A DNA stretch of 64,000 nucleotides from NCBI GenBank assembly GCA_009746045.1, contig RPFO01000072.1, forward strand, positions 379,605-443,604, in the 5' to 3' direction. Positions within the stretch are counted from its first letter, which is position 1; every line of letters starts with the position of its first letter. This DNA is from Mesostigma viride. Its lineage: Eukaryota > Streptophyta > Mesostigmatophyceae > Mesostigmatales > Mesostigmataceae. This document shows, piece after piece, positions 12,315-23,468 of this stretch. The position numbers and the translations under genes were made by a program. Below the pieces are notes generated by a model, which saw nothing but the letters and a program-made list of their open reading frames with translations, did not search any database and had not been told where the DNA came from.

Positions 12315-13664
12315 TGAATTTTACAAACGCTCTTCAGCAACATCAAACTCAACAATGGTTCAAACCGGCACTGGAAAAAAAAAGAAGAAAAGAAAAGAAA
12401 AAAAACAAAAAACAAAAAGAAACTATATCTTGGGGACGACGATGATGATCAGCGTCGTCCGCCAGACAACAGGGCACCGGCTGATGTCGGTGCGCCTGCA
12501 TGCAATAACAACAAAACAAAAAGAAGACAAGGAAAAAGAAAAAGAAAACAAAAGAACAACAATGACAATACCAGCCAGGTGGAGGGTCCGGCTGCCGCGA
12601 GGCAGTCCGAACAACCCCCCTCCCCTGTGCGCCAGCCGGTGGCGGAGCCGGTTCCCCTACGGGGCACCGAACAACCCTCTTCCCCGGCGGCTGCGACAGC
12701 AGCACCCACTGCTGGAGTAGCCATGGCGACGGCAATGCGGCAGGAAAACAACCCCCCAGGAGGCACCGGCCCCGCGCCGGCCCCTGGGGCTTCCAGCGTA
12801 AGCAAGTCCGTTGCTTTCTTTCCTCATGCATGCTCTGATATAATGCTCAAGAGCGGTGGCTATCTTTTCAACATATCATAACCAAACAGAAAGCTATCGC
12901 TGCAGCATGAGGAGCATAGAAACGCTCCAGCTGTTATGTGATAAAAGCACTCCTGGCCTATCCCCATCGCCGGCGGTGGGCGGCCTGGGCTGGACGGCAT
13001 ATGCAAACGAGACAAGTATCACCGTCCACCCCAACGTGAGTTATCTGAATGAATGTCATGTCTTTTGAACGCAGATCTCCCCATTTTATTTGGGATGAGT
13101 GTAAGGGTATTGTTGCTTTCTTGGCAGCACAGCCTCTACCCTCTAGGGAGACTGTTGATCCTCTCTATGTCAGGGCTGAGGGCCCTTAATCAAACCCACT
13201 GCTGTCAACTCCCTAGACATGGAGCTTGCCCAGCCGCCGCACATAATCAATAACGCATGCAGTAGTGGCAGAAGCCATTACCAAACGCATGTACTTGCGG
13301 GTAAAGACCTGGCTGGTGCTAACGCTCAAGCAGCACCGGGAGGCAATAACAAGAAACACTAACAGAAAACAAACAAACAAACAAAACTGTTACCAAACCA
13401 TGGTTGGTGTTGAGGCAGCACAGACAGATGCTGTCCTCTCACTACAAACAAACAAACGAAACGGTTACCAATCCATGGTTGGTGTTGAGGCGGCACGGCT
13501 ACTGTCCTCTCACTACAAACAAACAAACGAAATGGTTAACAAACCATGGTTGGTGTTGAGGCAGCACAGCTACTGTCCTCTCATTACAAGCAAACAAACG
13601 AAAATGTTACCAAACCATGGTCAGGTTTTGAGGCAGCAAAGATACTGTCCTCTCAATCAATACA
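12315..13664 (+). pseudogene. copia-2 leader and decayed gag region
   Basis: After the LTR come short, mutually shifted frames rich in K, P, A and N. A candidate primer-binding sequence (TGGTTCAAACCGGCA) starts at 12,355, about 40 bp inside, which is further from the LTR than usual. At 13,370-13,665 there are four diverged ~72-bp repeats, each with ACAAACAAACGAAA...CCATGGTTGGTGTTGAGGC. No intact gag frame comparable to copia-1 gag (32,681-33,442) remains, so gag appears deleted or badly mutated here. Confidence 0.5.
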
Positions 13665-13762
13665 ATGAACAAACAAGAAAAGCTGCGATTACTGAACAAT
13701 AACAATACCAACAACAGGCCCTCACAGGGCAATAACAACAACAACAACTGGCCCCAACAGGG

Positions 13763-14217
<455 letters not shown>

Positions 14218-14404
14218 AGGCAACCTGGCAACCCTGGAAGGGTCAGGTGCCTGAGGTGCTTCCAGATGGGGCACAGTCGCAACCAGTGCAACCACAACCC
14301 TACACTGGGCAACAATGTGGATCTCTGCCCAGGCTGCCACTACACGAGGCACAACCTGGCCAGCTCCAGGCAGCCGTTGCAACAGGCCTCGCTACCCAAA
14401 TCAA
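14218..14404 (+). CDS. copia-2 gag C-terminus, CCHC zinc knuckle
   Basis: The frame following the CAA array reads a classic CX2CX4HX4C knuckle, CLRCFQMGHSRNQC, then a second cysteine/histidine group CPGCHYTRH. It ends at TGA 14,407-14,409. Zinc knuckles in Gag bind genomic RNA during particle assembly. copia-1 has the same pair, CTRCGMKYHLRPTC and CHKCHGPPHGDPKDC. Confidence 0.75.
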
Positions 14405-15852
14405 TGTGAGTTCTCTCACCTTGCTTACTCTGAGGATGATGATCTCATTACCATTGGGGATGGCAGCCAGGGCATAATTGATTTTGAGGCAGCAACCTTA
14501 CTGTCCTCCCAACACCCTGTACTGGAACCTTACATAAAAGCACTAACCCCTACTGTTGACAACTCCATAGATATCAAGGAGCTTGCTCATCAGCTGCACC
14601 TAGCCATGGGTCATGAAACAGTGGCTGAGGAACTGGCCAGACGGCTGGGGGGTAGTAGCATGGGAAAACCACTCAGGAATGCAGTAAAACTGGCTAGACA
14701 ACACTGTCAAGAATGTCAGTTCAATAGCCTCAAACCTAAAAAATGGCATATTGCAACTCCTTCCACCACTAGGGGCATGATAGTGGGGGATGTGATGCAC
14801 ATCAACAAAGATGTCCAACCCTACCTGATCCTATAAAAGATTCATGGTCCAGGTTCACAGTAATGGAACCCCTACCTGGCATGTCTGCAGGGCAGCTACG
14901 TGTTGCACTCATGATTGCTTTACCCAGATTCTACCCAGTTGACAGAATTTTGCTTGATCAACAATTTTCTTGTCTGACTGACCTGGAAGGGTGTGAAGCA
15001 ATAGAGATTGGTGGGCTGGAAGATCATGAGGGTCAGGGGGGTCATTGAAAGAACCATCAGATCTGTCAAAACCCTACTATAGCCAAAAATCCTTCCAAGG
15101 ATGCTACTTCAGGGGTCTATTGTGACAGGGCACTCTGGTGTCATGAAATGTGCACAACCCTAAACATGAGACCTGTCTTGCATGCCAAGTGGGGTGAAGT
15201 AATCCCAGCAGGCCTGCAGGCAGGTGTATATCCCCCAGAGGTGATAGCACTGTACAACACTGCACGTGCACAAACCTCAGCAAAACTGGCAGAAAAAGAT
15301 AAAACCCATCCCAGGCCAGTATTCCAAAAAGGTGATCAAGTTCTCTATTACAAGGAAAACAGCTTTGGTAAGGTTGGAACTTGGCTAGGTCCAGTTACCA
15401 TCCGTGGATTTACCAAAAACAGCAAGACCGTGGAGGTCAAGCACAATATCAATGGGAAGCGTCACAGGGTGAGCTGTCATAGAATTAAGAAGTATTATTC
15501 TCCCATGGCAGACGTGCCTGGGGAAGAGTCTTTAAGCATGGACTCACTACTTCTATCTGGCAACTCCAGCATGCCCAGCAGTAGCCCTGAGCCACCAATT
15601 ACTGCTGTTGACAGCACCACAGCACCCTCTGTGAACCCTTCCACCCTCAGTGAAGCCAGGCCCACTTCACAACCTGGGGATTGCTTAACCAGGCACGAGG
15701 AGGTAGCTGGGTTGGAAGCATTAGCTCAGCCCCAAGGCACGAACCTGTCTGCCAAACCTCCCGCTCTGAGGTCAAAATTGGCAGTCGCCTTGCAAGCACT
15801 ACACAGGTCACATAAGCAACAAGCTGCTGACAGCAGCTTGTTGCTTATGTGA
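14405..15852 (+). pseudogene. copia-2 integrase, frameshifted
   Basis: The integrase would insert the cDNA into the genome. The zinc domain is seen as LHLAMGHE and CQECQ (HHCC arrangement) at about 14,595-14,725. The first catalytic Asp lies in VVGDVMHI (~14,790), the second in LLDQQFSC (~14,955), and the glutamate region follows GLEDHEGQG (~15,020). The reading frame breaks near 14,836, near 15,035 and again before 15,148. A C-terminal part from 15,148 (VLYYKENSFGKVGTWLGP, an SH3-like integrase tail) is open to the TGA at 15,850-15,852. copia-1 has the intact counterpart, so these are copy-specific lesions. Confidence 0.8.
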
Positions 15853-15862
15853 CCTGTGTAGT
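15798..15862. repeat. perfect 32-bp inverted repeat at the integrase/protease junction
   Basis: Arms 15,798-15,829 and 15,831-15,862 are exact reverse complements with a 1-nt loop. The 3' arm creates the end of the integrase frame, and the protease frame (-1 relative) is open from within the same arm. In RNA this would be a very stable stem. Confidence 0.95.
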
Positions 15863-16766
15863 CACAGTGGCCGAAGGGCTGGCAAAAGTCTCAGCTGTGT
15901 GCACTAGTCAGGACCCCTGGACCCTGGCAATAGACACTCAGGCACAGGTCAGTGTGATCAGTGCACAAGCCATCCCTGGTCTTGAGATTGCACCTTCATT
16001 TTGGGCACGGGTGCAGGATTTCTCAGGCCAAAGCTCACTGGATGTAGTGGGACAAGTGATGCTCCCTATACTTGGTATTCAGACACCCTTCCAGGTGGTG
16101 GAGGGGTACTCTGGTAACACCTTGTTGGGGGAACCTTTTGTATCCTATCCTGGGGTGCTTATCTCAGCTAATGAGCTCAGTGTCACAGGGGTGGGTGCAG
16201 TTCCTCTGGACCACTTTAAAATCCCTCTCTCCAGTATTGTCCCTGGTATGGATGCTGTCATCAAGGCAGTCAACACTCAGTATGCACCAGGGGAGATCCC
16301 TGATCTGGACAAGTTAGTGCACAGCCAGTTCCTCCATCCCTCAGCCTTTGGGCTGGGTAAGTGGGACATAGCCATGCACTCACCCCACCAAATCTCCCAC
16401 GTCATACAAGAATGCAAAACACAAAAAGGGTTTACCAAGTGGCTCAATGGCCATTGTCCACCAAGCCAGGCAGGAATGGGTCCTGCCCAACCCCAAAAAC
16501 CCTCAATACAAACCTCCTGTCACCCCCTCATGGGACGTGCCAGAGGGAGCCAAAAAGCTCAGATTAAAATTTGTTCTCAATTAACAAAAACCACAAAAAG
16601 TGGGCTCCCCAATTTTCCATGCCAGACCATGTGTCACAGAATTAAAGGGGACATCCACCCTGCCAAAAGGGGAAACCTACACACCTGGGCTGCAACAAAC
16701 CTCACTCAGGATCATGCTCTCCCTCTTCCTCCACAACCTCAATGCAGGCCAAGACTATGTCTGTAA
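15831..16766 (+). CDS. copia-2 retropepsin-like domain located after integrase
   Basis: Open frame whose N-terminal part reads LAIDTQAQVSVISA at ~15,925-15,965, a retropepsin active-site loop in which the usual DTG is DTQ. About 60 residues on comes NTLLGEPFVSYPG, matching the LLG-D/E-F strand of aspartic proteases. copia-1 has the same domain in the same place, again with DTQ. The family normally cleaves the Gag-Pol polyprotein. The residues after 16,350 form a linker towards RT. The frame is -1 relative to integrase. Whether the Gln-bearing loop is active cannot be judged from sequence. Confidence 0.75.
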   Translation, partial: QQLVAYVTCVVTVAEGLAKVSAVCTSQDPWTLAIDTQAQVSVISAQAIPGLEIAPSFWARVQDFSGQSSLDVVGQVMLPILGIQTPFQVVEGYSGNTLLGEPFVSYPGVLISANELSVTGVGAVPLDHFKIPLSSIVPGMDAVIKAVNTQYAPGEIPDLDKLVHSQFLHPSAFGLGKWDIAMHSPHQISHVIQECKTQKGFTKWLNGHCPPSQAGMGPAQPQKPSIQTSCHPLMGRARGSQKAQIKICSQLTKTTKSGLPNFPCQTMCHRIKGDIHPAKRGNLHTWAATNLTQDHALPLPPQPQCRPRLCL

Positions 16767-17982
16767 AGCCACTGATATTAAAAGGGCCTTCCTCAGGGGG
16801 GACCCCGAAAAGGCTGAATCTGTGTGGAAAGGGAAGGTGTACGTGGTAGACACCCCAGCTGTGTGGAAACCTTACATTGATGAGCCCCACCTTATCATCA
16901 ACATTGGGGTGGAAGGGCTTGTCAGTGCCCCCAAAATTTTCAGAGACTCAGCAGAGGAAGTAATCAAAAAGCTCAAGGCCACGTATGATGACCTGGACCC
17001 GTGCTTTTTTGTTGTACCCACCCCCTCTGGACTGCTGTTCTTTGTGTGGCATGGAGATGACCAACTCATGTGTGGGCCTAGAGCTGAAGTGGAAAAATTT
17101 ATTCAGCAGGTCCAGGACTCATATGAGATTGGCAAACAGGTGGAATTGAGCACAACCCCCATCCAGTTCTGTGGCATCATGTTGCAGCTGCACAGGCAGC
17201 CAGATCAATGGGTCTGAGCACTCTCTATCTCTCCTCCTGCAGAATATATTCAGGATTGTCTAGATCTGCTGCATCACACCTGCCTCCCCTTACACATGTG
17301 TGCCACTGTTCAAGGCAAACTGGGGTGGTGGTCAGCCATCTGTGGGGCTCCCTTAGCTGTCATCAGCAGGGTCACCCATGATGTTCTAGTCAAAATAAAA
17401 TGCAGTCACATCAGGAAGTTGATCCATGACTGCCCCCCCCTCATCCTCCATGGCCTGAATCTGATGGAAGACATCCACATCCACAGTGTCATGGACAGCT
17501 CCATGGAGAGCAGAACAATCAATCAGATGGGGGCACGGGAATCAGGGCTGTTTTTTCTCACCAACAGGTCAGATTACATGTCCCTCACTTCCTGGTACAG
17601 CAGGTTACACCGCAGAAAACCTGGCAGCAGCAACTCAGCTGAATGTCGTGCTGTGGTGTCTGCTGCATTGCATGCTCGTTCCCTGCAGCACATGCTCACC
17701 TGGCTACAAACCCAGGCAGGCAGCACATGCAATGTCATCTCACATCTCTATACTGACAGCTACTCTGTGATCAGTTTTCTAACCAAGAAATCTGTTTCTG
17801 CTGCTGTCCACACTGACCTGGATTGGGTGATCCTCAAACAGGAGGCAACCTACTTCTCCAGCTGGCATCATGTGGAAGATGAAGAAAACCCAGCAGATGC
17901 CAAGCTGAGGGATGCAGCTGGCCCACAATACCAGCTACTCTTTGAGAATATGAATCCCTATGGTATCCGTGTCAGTGTATGA
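16600..17982 (+). pseudogene. copia-2 reverse transcriptase-RNase H with one in-frame TGA
   Basis: RT copies RNA into cDNA and RNase H removes the RNA strand. Visible RT motifs are FHARPCVTELKGT, ATDIKRAFLRG (catalytic Asp) and FVWHGDDQL (the copia form of the DD box). After QPDQWV a TGA at 17,215-17,217 replaces the Cys of copia-1 (QWVCAL). The same frame then continues through RNase H, with MDSSMESR, SSNSAECRAVVSA and YTDSYSV supplying the D-E-D residues, to a stop at 17,980-17,982. A single nonsense mutation separates this copy from a continuous RT-RH frame. Confidence 0.88.
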
Positions 17983-18357
17983 ATAAAATGTCTGGCTACA
18001 GCTCAGTACACAACCACCACACCCCGCTACCACAGCGATAGCTGCTGGGCGCCATAAAATTCAACACATTTGCTGTGGGGTGTGAGTGCTGGCTAGGTCA
18101 GATTTGTATCCATTTGCAGCTTGAGGACACAAGCCTTGTATACACTTACTTAATGTGTGCTCCAATAACTGGCCAAACCAGCCAGCTGTGTACACCTTAT
18201 TTAATGTGCAATTTAACACCTGGCCAGAACAGCCAGCTGTAACCAACCTGGCTCAACCAGCCATGTCTCTTTTGTACCCCTAATCAACTTAAAAACAATA
18301 ACAACAATGTTGGGGGTGCAGACCTGCATTAAGAAATAAATAATAAAACAATACTGG
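17983..18357 (+). other. copia-2 3' untranslated region
   Basis: Non-coding, with four imperfect repeats of CTGGCC...AACCAGCCAGCTGT. An A-rich segment (AAGAAATAAATAATAAAACA) lies just before the 3' LTR and may serve as the polypurine tract, although it is not a canonical one. Confidence 0.6.
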
Positions 18358-18840
18358 AGTTAGTCTCCATGCTTTGCTGTAGACTAAGTCTCAAAGGCAT
18401 TGTGAATACAACGTATGAATAAGCCTTGTAAACCTACGTTGGTATGTGAGTATTAATACCACGTGGGCTATGCAGATAGGAATGCTAGTCGAGTCGCATA
18501 CGTTTCCCTAGATAGGTACTTTGGGTACTGAGGTACGTGACAGATGTCAGTACCCAGTATACGTAGTGTCCTGTCATTGGACGGTACTAGAGTATCCTAG
18601 ATAGGGACCGTACTGCATTGTGCATTGATCTGTGATCGCACGATGCAGTGACTAGACTGCTACCTGTCATCGTGCGGCCTCGGGCCAACGGTCTGCACCC
18701 AACGGTCACTGGCGGCGCAGCCAGTGAGAGGAACGTTGATAAAGGGTAAACCTATTTTCTAATGAACCAAGCAATTCATTGCTCTCAGCACACTGTGTTC
18801 TCAAGCAATATACCACGTCGTTCATTCCCATTTACTAACT
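18358..18840 (+). repeat. 3' LTR of copia-2
   Basis: 483 bp, matching 11,830-12,314 except for a 2-bp deletion (GAATACAACG versus GAATATGCAACG) and one substitution (GTATTAAT versus GTATAAAT). It is followed directly by the TSD GCTGG. Confidence 0.95.
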
Positions 18841-18877
18841 GCTGGCTAGCAGCAGCCTGCATGGCTAAATAAGGCAT

Positions 18878-19177
18878 TTATGTGCATCGCGAGTCACACC
18901 AAATACCCCGCAGCCTGCGACGTAATGCCTCCGGCGGCCTCTTGCACTCGCTCACTCTTGCCTCCTTCGCGTACGTAGCACCCATGATATGGCGGGTGCT
19001 AGCCTTGCTCGGGTGGTAGAACCCGAGAATTTTGCATCCAAAAGTGTGCACGTCACTTAGCTTGTAGTTACCTGTCGGCTGCCCTTTCTTGTTGAGAGTC
19101 TGTTCTTTCACGATGTGTGTCCAGACAGTCTCGAATACGGCCTGCATCTCGTCGGCCCAGTCATCATCGTGTTCCAT
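18878..19177 (-). CDS. open frame of unknown origin, possible TE fragment
   Basis: A 99-codon minus-strand frame contains LSDVHTFGCKILGFYHPSKASTRHIMG. The HTFGCK...GF pattern recalls the segment after the integrase core in copia polyproteins, but it is too short to assign. It lies immediately beside the copia-2 insertion site. Confidence 0.3.
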   Translation of the reverse strand: MEHDDDWADEMQAVFETVWTHIVKEQTLNKKGQPTGNYKLSDVHTFGCKILGFYHPSKASTRHIMGATYAKEARVSECKRPPEALRRRLRGIWCDSRCT

Positions 19178-19489
19178 AGACCCACACCATCACCGTCGCT
19201 AGCCATGGTGCCTGGATGTCAATTGTGCTACGATTAAATGTTAGGTGCCAGATGCGCGCCCTTGTTGGCAGACAACATAACTTCGTCACCTAATTTCCTC
19301 GTCCTTCGTCTCCTAGACCCTAGTCCGACACGCAGCAATCTGCAGCAATGCACGTACAGTCGTACATGCACGGCCAGCTTGGCACCTGCATGTCGTTTAT
19401 TTGTCGCGGAGTTCCAGGTCGCCTAGATACAGTCTAGTTCCGGCTCCACGTGCCGTCCAAAATGATGCCAGAAGCTACTTCGAACGCGG

Positions 19490-19660
19490 TTCATACGCAA
19501 AAAATACGCAAAAAATACGCAAAAAATACGCAATACGCAAAAAATACGCAAAAAATACGCAGTGCGTATTTTTTTCCCCATTTTCATACGGAAATCTTGC
19601 GTATGGCGTATAATACGCGCCATACGGCGTATTATACGCCGTATGGCTGTTCACTGAACA
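19490..19660. repeat. AAAAATACGC tandem array and ATACG-rich palindromes
   Basis: Five to six copies of CGCAAAAAATA at 19,497-19,560 are followed by a hairpin with arms CATACGGCGTA / TACGCCGTATG and a 3-nt loop (about 19,620-19,645). The ATACG-rich composition resembles the ends of the small element at 38,610-40,648, so this may be a related non-autonomous copy. Confidence 0.7.
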
Positions 19661-19664
19661 GGAG

Positions 19665-19717
19665 AAAGGGCAGAGACCCCCAGTCTCCTTCATGCCAAAG
19701 GCATGCCACAGCTGCAT
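19665..19717 (-). repeat. 3' flank block of the dispersed repeat (reverse of 5299-5355)
   Basis: Reverse complement of 5299-5355 with few differences. It contains one copy of the LINE target-site duplication (19,707-19,717). Confidence 0.8.
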
Positions 19718-21343
19718 TAAAATTAAATTAAATTACATTATAACATGACTCCGTTGGGATCGAGATCATGTATACATATATTCCCGCATATAGCACATAT
19801 TCCCGTGGATGGATGGAGGGGGGGGCAAAGCCGCGAAACCGAACTAATCTAACTCTAAGCTAATCTAATCTAGAAAACCCTACTTATTCTACTCAGCAAA
19901 GCGCCCCTTCCGCTTGGGGGGAGGGGCCTTGCCCACAGGGGCGGGCGTATGTGCCTGGACAATGGTTTTCCACCTCCTCGATCTTGTCCTGCATAGCAGT
20001 CCAAGCAAGAGAGAGGGAGTGAATGCGATTTTCAAACTGCGCTGGGACCACTAGGTCAGCCATCAACTGCTGTGGGTAGGTCATGACATGTTTGCCTACC
20101 TTCTTAGGAATGTCCTTAGGGCCACGCCAGGTCAGGATATGCCGTCCTGGCTGGCCAAGCCGCTGTGGGCCGGCCAGACCGAGGGCGGTGTCTACCTGGC
20201 TGGTGCGAGCAAGATGTCCTACGAATGCTATCCTACGCTGTCTAACTAATCTCGTCCGAAATGCGAGGCATGCCCTGGTACAAAGATTCTAGATGCCTAT
20301 GCGTGTCAAACCCTACATTCAGGGCCTGACGGAGCATCCTGGTTACCGTGCCGTTTAGCTTGGCTGCCAGCGTGTCCGTGAGCGTCCATGCCTCGGCGCC
20401 ATACGTGAGCACCGTGAGGACCAGCCGGACCTTGAGGAGCATGCGCTTGCGGTGCTCGCCAAGGACCTTCGAGTGCCAGTAGGTTTTCAGCGAACGATGC
20501 CGAGCCCAGGCCATGCAGGCCGATTCGGGTGTCCACATCGGCGGCGGTGTCAGGAAGCATGCTTCCCAGCAGTTTAAAGCGATCACGAAACGGGACCTCC
20601 GTCCCGTCTAGCAGCCGTGGTAGCGGCGGGCGACTGGAAGCCCCAATCACCATAGCCTCAGTTTTGACACTAATCTCCAACCCCACCGCCCGCGCCTCCA
20701 AGCCCAGACAGTCCAGCCAGGTCTGAATGTGCTCGGGGCGCGCGATGAGGGTGGTGTCGTCCGCATAAATCAAGTCGGCCAGGCGGTAACCAGGTTTAAC
20801 CCCGCCGTGCGCGCTGTCGTTAAGGATGTCCAAGCCAGGCTCGAACCCCTTAAGAGCAGTAAAGCGCGCACGTGCCCGGCGCATGACGTGATCAACGACA
20901 ATAATGAACAGATATGGGGACAGGACACAACCTTGCCACACCCTGTGGTGAAGGGGGAATGGTGGGGTGGTGCCTTCCGCAGTCGATCCGCACTACTGCC
21001 TGTGAGCCCTCATACAGACGGCGAATGGCAGCAATAAACACAGGTGGCACTCGATCAAGAGCTAGGATGGCCCAAAGAGCCTCCCAGAGGACCGTGTCAA
21101 AGGCCTTGATATAGTCAACAAAAATGAAGATCAGCGGCAAACTGTCAAGGGGAAGGCGACGCACCTCCTCCATCAACCGGCGCGCGACAAACACAGCCAT
21201 GACAGTGTTACGACCACGACGGAAACCCATCTGAGACTCACCCAGGTGTGGGTCCAGCGCGGCGCGGAGCCTGTGCAGCATCATGCGCATGAAGACCTTC
21301 AGCGCGGCGCTCTGGAGGCAGACACCCCGGTAGTTACCGGGGT
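19718..21343 (-). mobile_element. LINE-A, 5'-truncated non-LTR retrotransposon, TSD ATGCAGCTGTG
   Basis: 1.63 kb on the minus strand, flanked by an 11-bp duplication at 19,707-19,717 and 21,344-21,354. It begins inside the RT domain at ACCCCGGTAAC and ends in CGGAGTCATGTTATAATG plus an AATTTAATT-rich tail. The empty paralogous site at 5155-5355 confirms both borders. Truncation at the 5' end with a short TSD is typical of target-primed reverse transcription. Confidence 0.92.
19893..21343 (-). pseudogene. LINE-A ORF2 fragment: reverse transcriptase and C-terminus
   Basis: In minus orientation the RT motifs run GNYRGVCLQSAALKVF, QMGFRRGRNT, IFVDYIKAFDTV (catalytic Asp), then GVWQGCVLSPYLF and LIYADDTTLI (the YADD box). 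The LTYGAEAWTLT motif found near the C-terminus of many LINE RTs follows. The frame shifts between RIDC and EGTTPPFP at about 20,990 because of one extra G. The LINE at 54.5 kb has the identical extra G. Further breaks lie near 20,480 and below 20,240. The endonuclease domain is absent because of truncation. Confidence 0.88.
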
Positions 21344-21371
21344 CACAGCTGCATGCGGCTTGTACAGCACG

Positions 21372-21510
21372 ATAGCTAAACGGGCACGCTAACGATCCGG
21401 CAGTCTGTGGGTGCAATAAGACCCATGTGTCAGAGCATATCATAACAAGGAGCGTGGGCAAGTAACCTGATCGAAGCCAGGGCGTAGCATGGCTGTACAA
21501 GGACTAAGCT
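21372..21510 (-). repeat. 5' flank block of the dispersed repeat (reverse of 5155-5290)
   Basis: Reverse complement of 5155-5290 with several substitutions (e.g. GATCCGGCA, GGGTGCAATAAGACCCATGTG). Together with 19,665-19,717 it reconstitutes the interrupted repeat. Confidence 0.8.
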
Positions 21511-21659
21511 AAGGCTATGGCTGGTTGTGTACCGTGCATTAGCGGTGCACGTGACTAGGTAAGGTGGCACAACTAGGCAAACATTCTAGGCATGGCTGCC
21601 ATGGCGGCAGTGACTACCAATGAACTCAAGCTAGGGCTACTAGCTATTCTAGCCCGCTG
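21511..21659. other. short spacer between LINE pieces
   Basis: No feature recognised apart from ATGGCTGCCATGGCGGCAGTG, which lies just downstream (minus strand) of the ORF1 fragment. Confidence 0.4.
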
Positions 21660-21950
21660 GGGGCGTCCACATCTTGTGGTTGATCATCAGGTCCCCGCCC
21701 CTCCAGTACACCTTGGGCTTCTGGGGGTCCTGCTTGTGGCGGACTGGTATTCAGGCCACAGGTCACGTCGCTGCTGCTGCTGCTGAGCGGGGGTCAGGTC
21801 GTCGTCCAGCGTACGTCCAGGTGAGGTCGTGCAACCGCTTGCGACGAGAGAGGAACCGCTGCTTGTCCTCACGGGAGGGGAAGGTGAGCAGGACTGGTGG
21901 GGGAGCCGCCTTGTCCCGTGAGTGGGAAAGGCGGTGGCACCCATGAAACC
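21655..21950 (-). pseudogene. LINE ORF1 C-terminal fragment
   Basis: The minus strand encodes RTLDDDLTPAQQQQQRRDLWPEY and, after a frameshift, KVYWRGGDLMINHK and a stop near 21,655. This aligns with the end of the intact ORF1 at 56,513-57,871 (FTLDDDLTLAQQQRRRELWPTY...KPVYWRGAVIHVDHKPW). It is a remnant of an ORF1-bearing element. Confidence 0.75.
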
Positions 21951-22307
21951 TGCCATGATGAACTACACACAGCTGTTGCTGGCAGACCTAGTGGTCCCAG
22001 CCCAGTTTGAACGCCGCATTTCCTCGATCCCTCACTCTTGCTTGGACTGCTATGCAGAACAAGAAGACGTGGTAGACGATTGTCCAGGCTCACACGCCAG
22101 CCCCTGTGGGCAAGCCCCCCCACCCAGGAGGAAGGGGCGCTTTGCTGAGTAGAGTAGTCGGTTAGGATTTTCTAGATTAGCTTAGAGTTAGCATAGTACG
22201 GTTTCGCGGCTTCGCCCACCTACATCTATCCAGCAGGGGAATACGTGCGAGATGATCTCCCCGCGGAGTCATGTTATATCATTTACTTTAATTTATTAAT
22301 TTACTGC
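21947..22307 (+). mobile_element. LINE 3'-end fragment (+)
   Basis: It matches the end of LINE-B (55,440-55,779): CTGGCAGACCTAGTGGTCCCAG, the CCTGTGGGCAAGCC segment, TTAGGATTTTCTAGAT, then CTCCCCGCGGAGTCATGTTATA and an AT tail. It served as the insertion target of LINE-B, whose TSD starts at 22,308. Confidence 0.8.
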
Positions 22308-22318
22308 ATGCAACACAC

Positions 22319-23438
22319 TTTTCGTGGCCCTAACGGCCGTCAGGCCTGTTTGGACTACGTGGTGGTACGGCAGTCCAGGTGCACCTCGGTCCTGGACACC
22401 CGAGTGTTTGACACGCCGACGGTGTGCTCTGACCACCGGTTGGTGCGCGCGACCCAGGCTGCGGCTCCGGTTCCACGTCCCCGCGCGCCGCGCCCCAGTG
22501 GTCCGCCCTGACTGGTCTGCTCTACGTCCGGTCAAGGGAGATCCTGAGGACTGGACGGACGCCGAGCACGAGCGGAACCGGTGCCGCCAGGAGTACCTGT
22601 CGGCCCTGGACGCCCGGGCGGACGTCGACGAGCTGGACAAGGGTGCCCCCAACGCCGCCATTTTTGCGGGCTTTGCGGCCCGTGCCCCGTTGCTGGCGGC
22701 CCGGCACCTGCCGGTCATGCCCCGCCGCCGCCCCGGCCCGCTCTACCGCCAGGACCCCAAGGTCTTGGCCGCCCGGCACCGCCTCAAGCGTAACCGGGAC
22801 CCGCTGCAGAAACCATTGCTCAAGGCCGCCCTTGTGGAGGCCTACAAGCACGCTCAGGACGCGGAGGCGGCCCAGTGCATCGCGGATGCCAAGGCCTGCC
22901 AGGCTCGCAACCAGGGCAAGGACATGTGGTACCACCTCGACCGGCTCGGCGGCCGGCGGCAGCGCACCCCGGTGGAGCACACGGGGGACGGCACGGCGCC
23001 GGTCAGCCTTGACCGCTGGTTGGCCCACAATGTTTCCTTGACCGGTGGGGCTCGCGCCCCCTCCCCGCCGCTTCACCCCGAGACGGCCGCCCGCCTCGGG
23101 GTCGCCGGACCCCCGCCGCCGCCAGCGCCCCCCTCCTCGGCCGCGGACTACCAAGTCCCCGCCTTGCAGGAGGGCTGCCTTGCCACTGACGACGTCGTCC
23201 ACCCCTTCACTTTGAAGGAATTGGACGGCGCCCTTGCTCGCCTGCGGTACGATGCGGCGGTCGGTGCCGACCACCTTTCTGCTGAGCTGCTGAAGACCCC
23301 TGATCTGGCGGTTAAGGATCTTCTGCTGGCGTTCTGCAACCGTGTCCTGCTCTCTGACGAGCCTCCCGGCCTGCTGAGTGGTAGACGGCCATCCGCGTCA
23401 TGCTGTACAAGAAGGGCTCTGCTGCTGACCCCGGTAAC
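22319..23438 (+). pseudogene. LINE-B ORF2, 5' half: endonuclease end and RT N-terminal region
   Basis: It begins GPNGRQACLDYVVV...CSDHRLVRA, the last motifs (DY and SDH) of an apurinic-like endonuclease that nicks target DNA. After a frameshift near 22,460-22,500 a long frame carries the linker and FTLKELDGALARLRYDAAVGADHLSAELLK, the start of the RT domain. A second frameshift near 23,380 moves the sequence into MLYKKGSAADPGN. The next residues, NYQGVCLQ, are found at 54,180. GC content is much higher than in the flanks. Confidence 0.87.
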
Positions 23439-23468
23439 CCTGCCAGCCGTTAAGAATGTACTCCAGCA
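23438..23468 (+). repeat. left terminal inverted repeat
   Basis: 31 bp matching the right terminus in inverse orientation with 2 mismatches. It is followed by CAAGTACATTTTGAG, related to the GTACATTTTGCG motif near the right end and in the central palindrome. Confidence 0.85.

Noticed and set aside
22522-23274. Minus-strand 250-codon frame opposite LINE-B
   Set aside because: GC-rich antisense shadow of the LINE ORF2 region with RT and endonuclease motifs on the plus strand.
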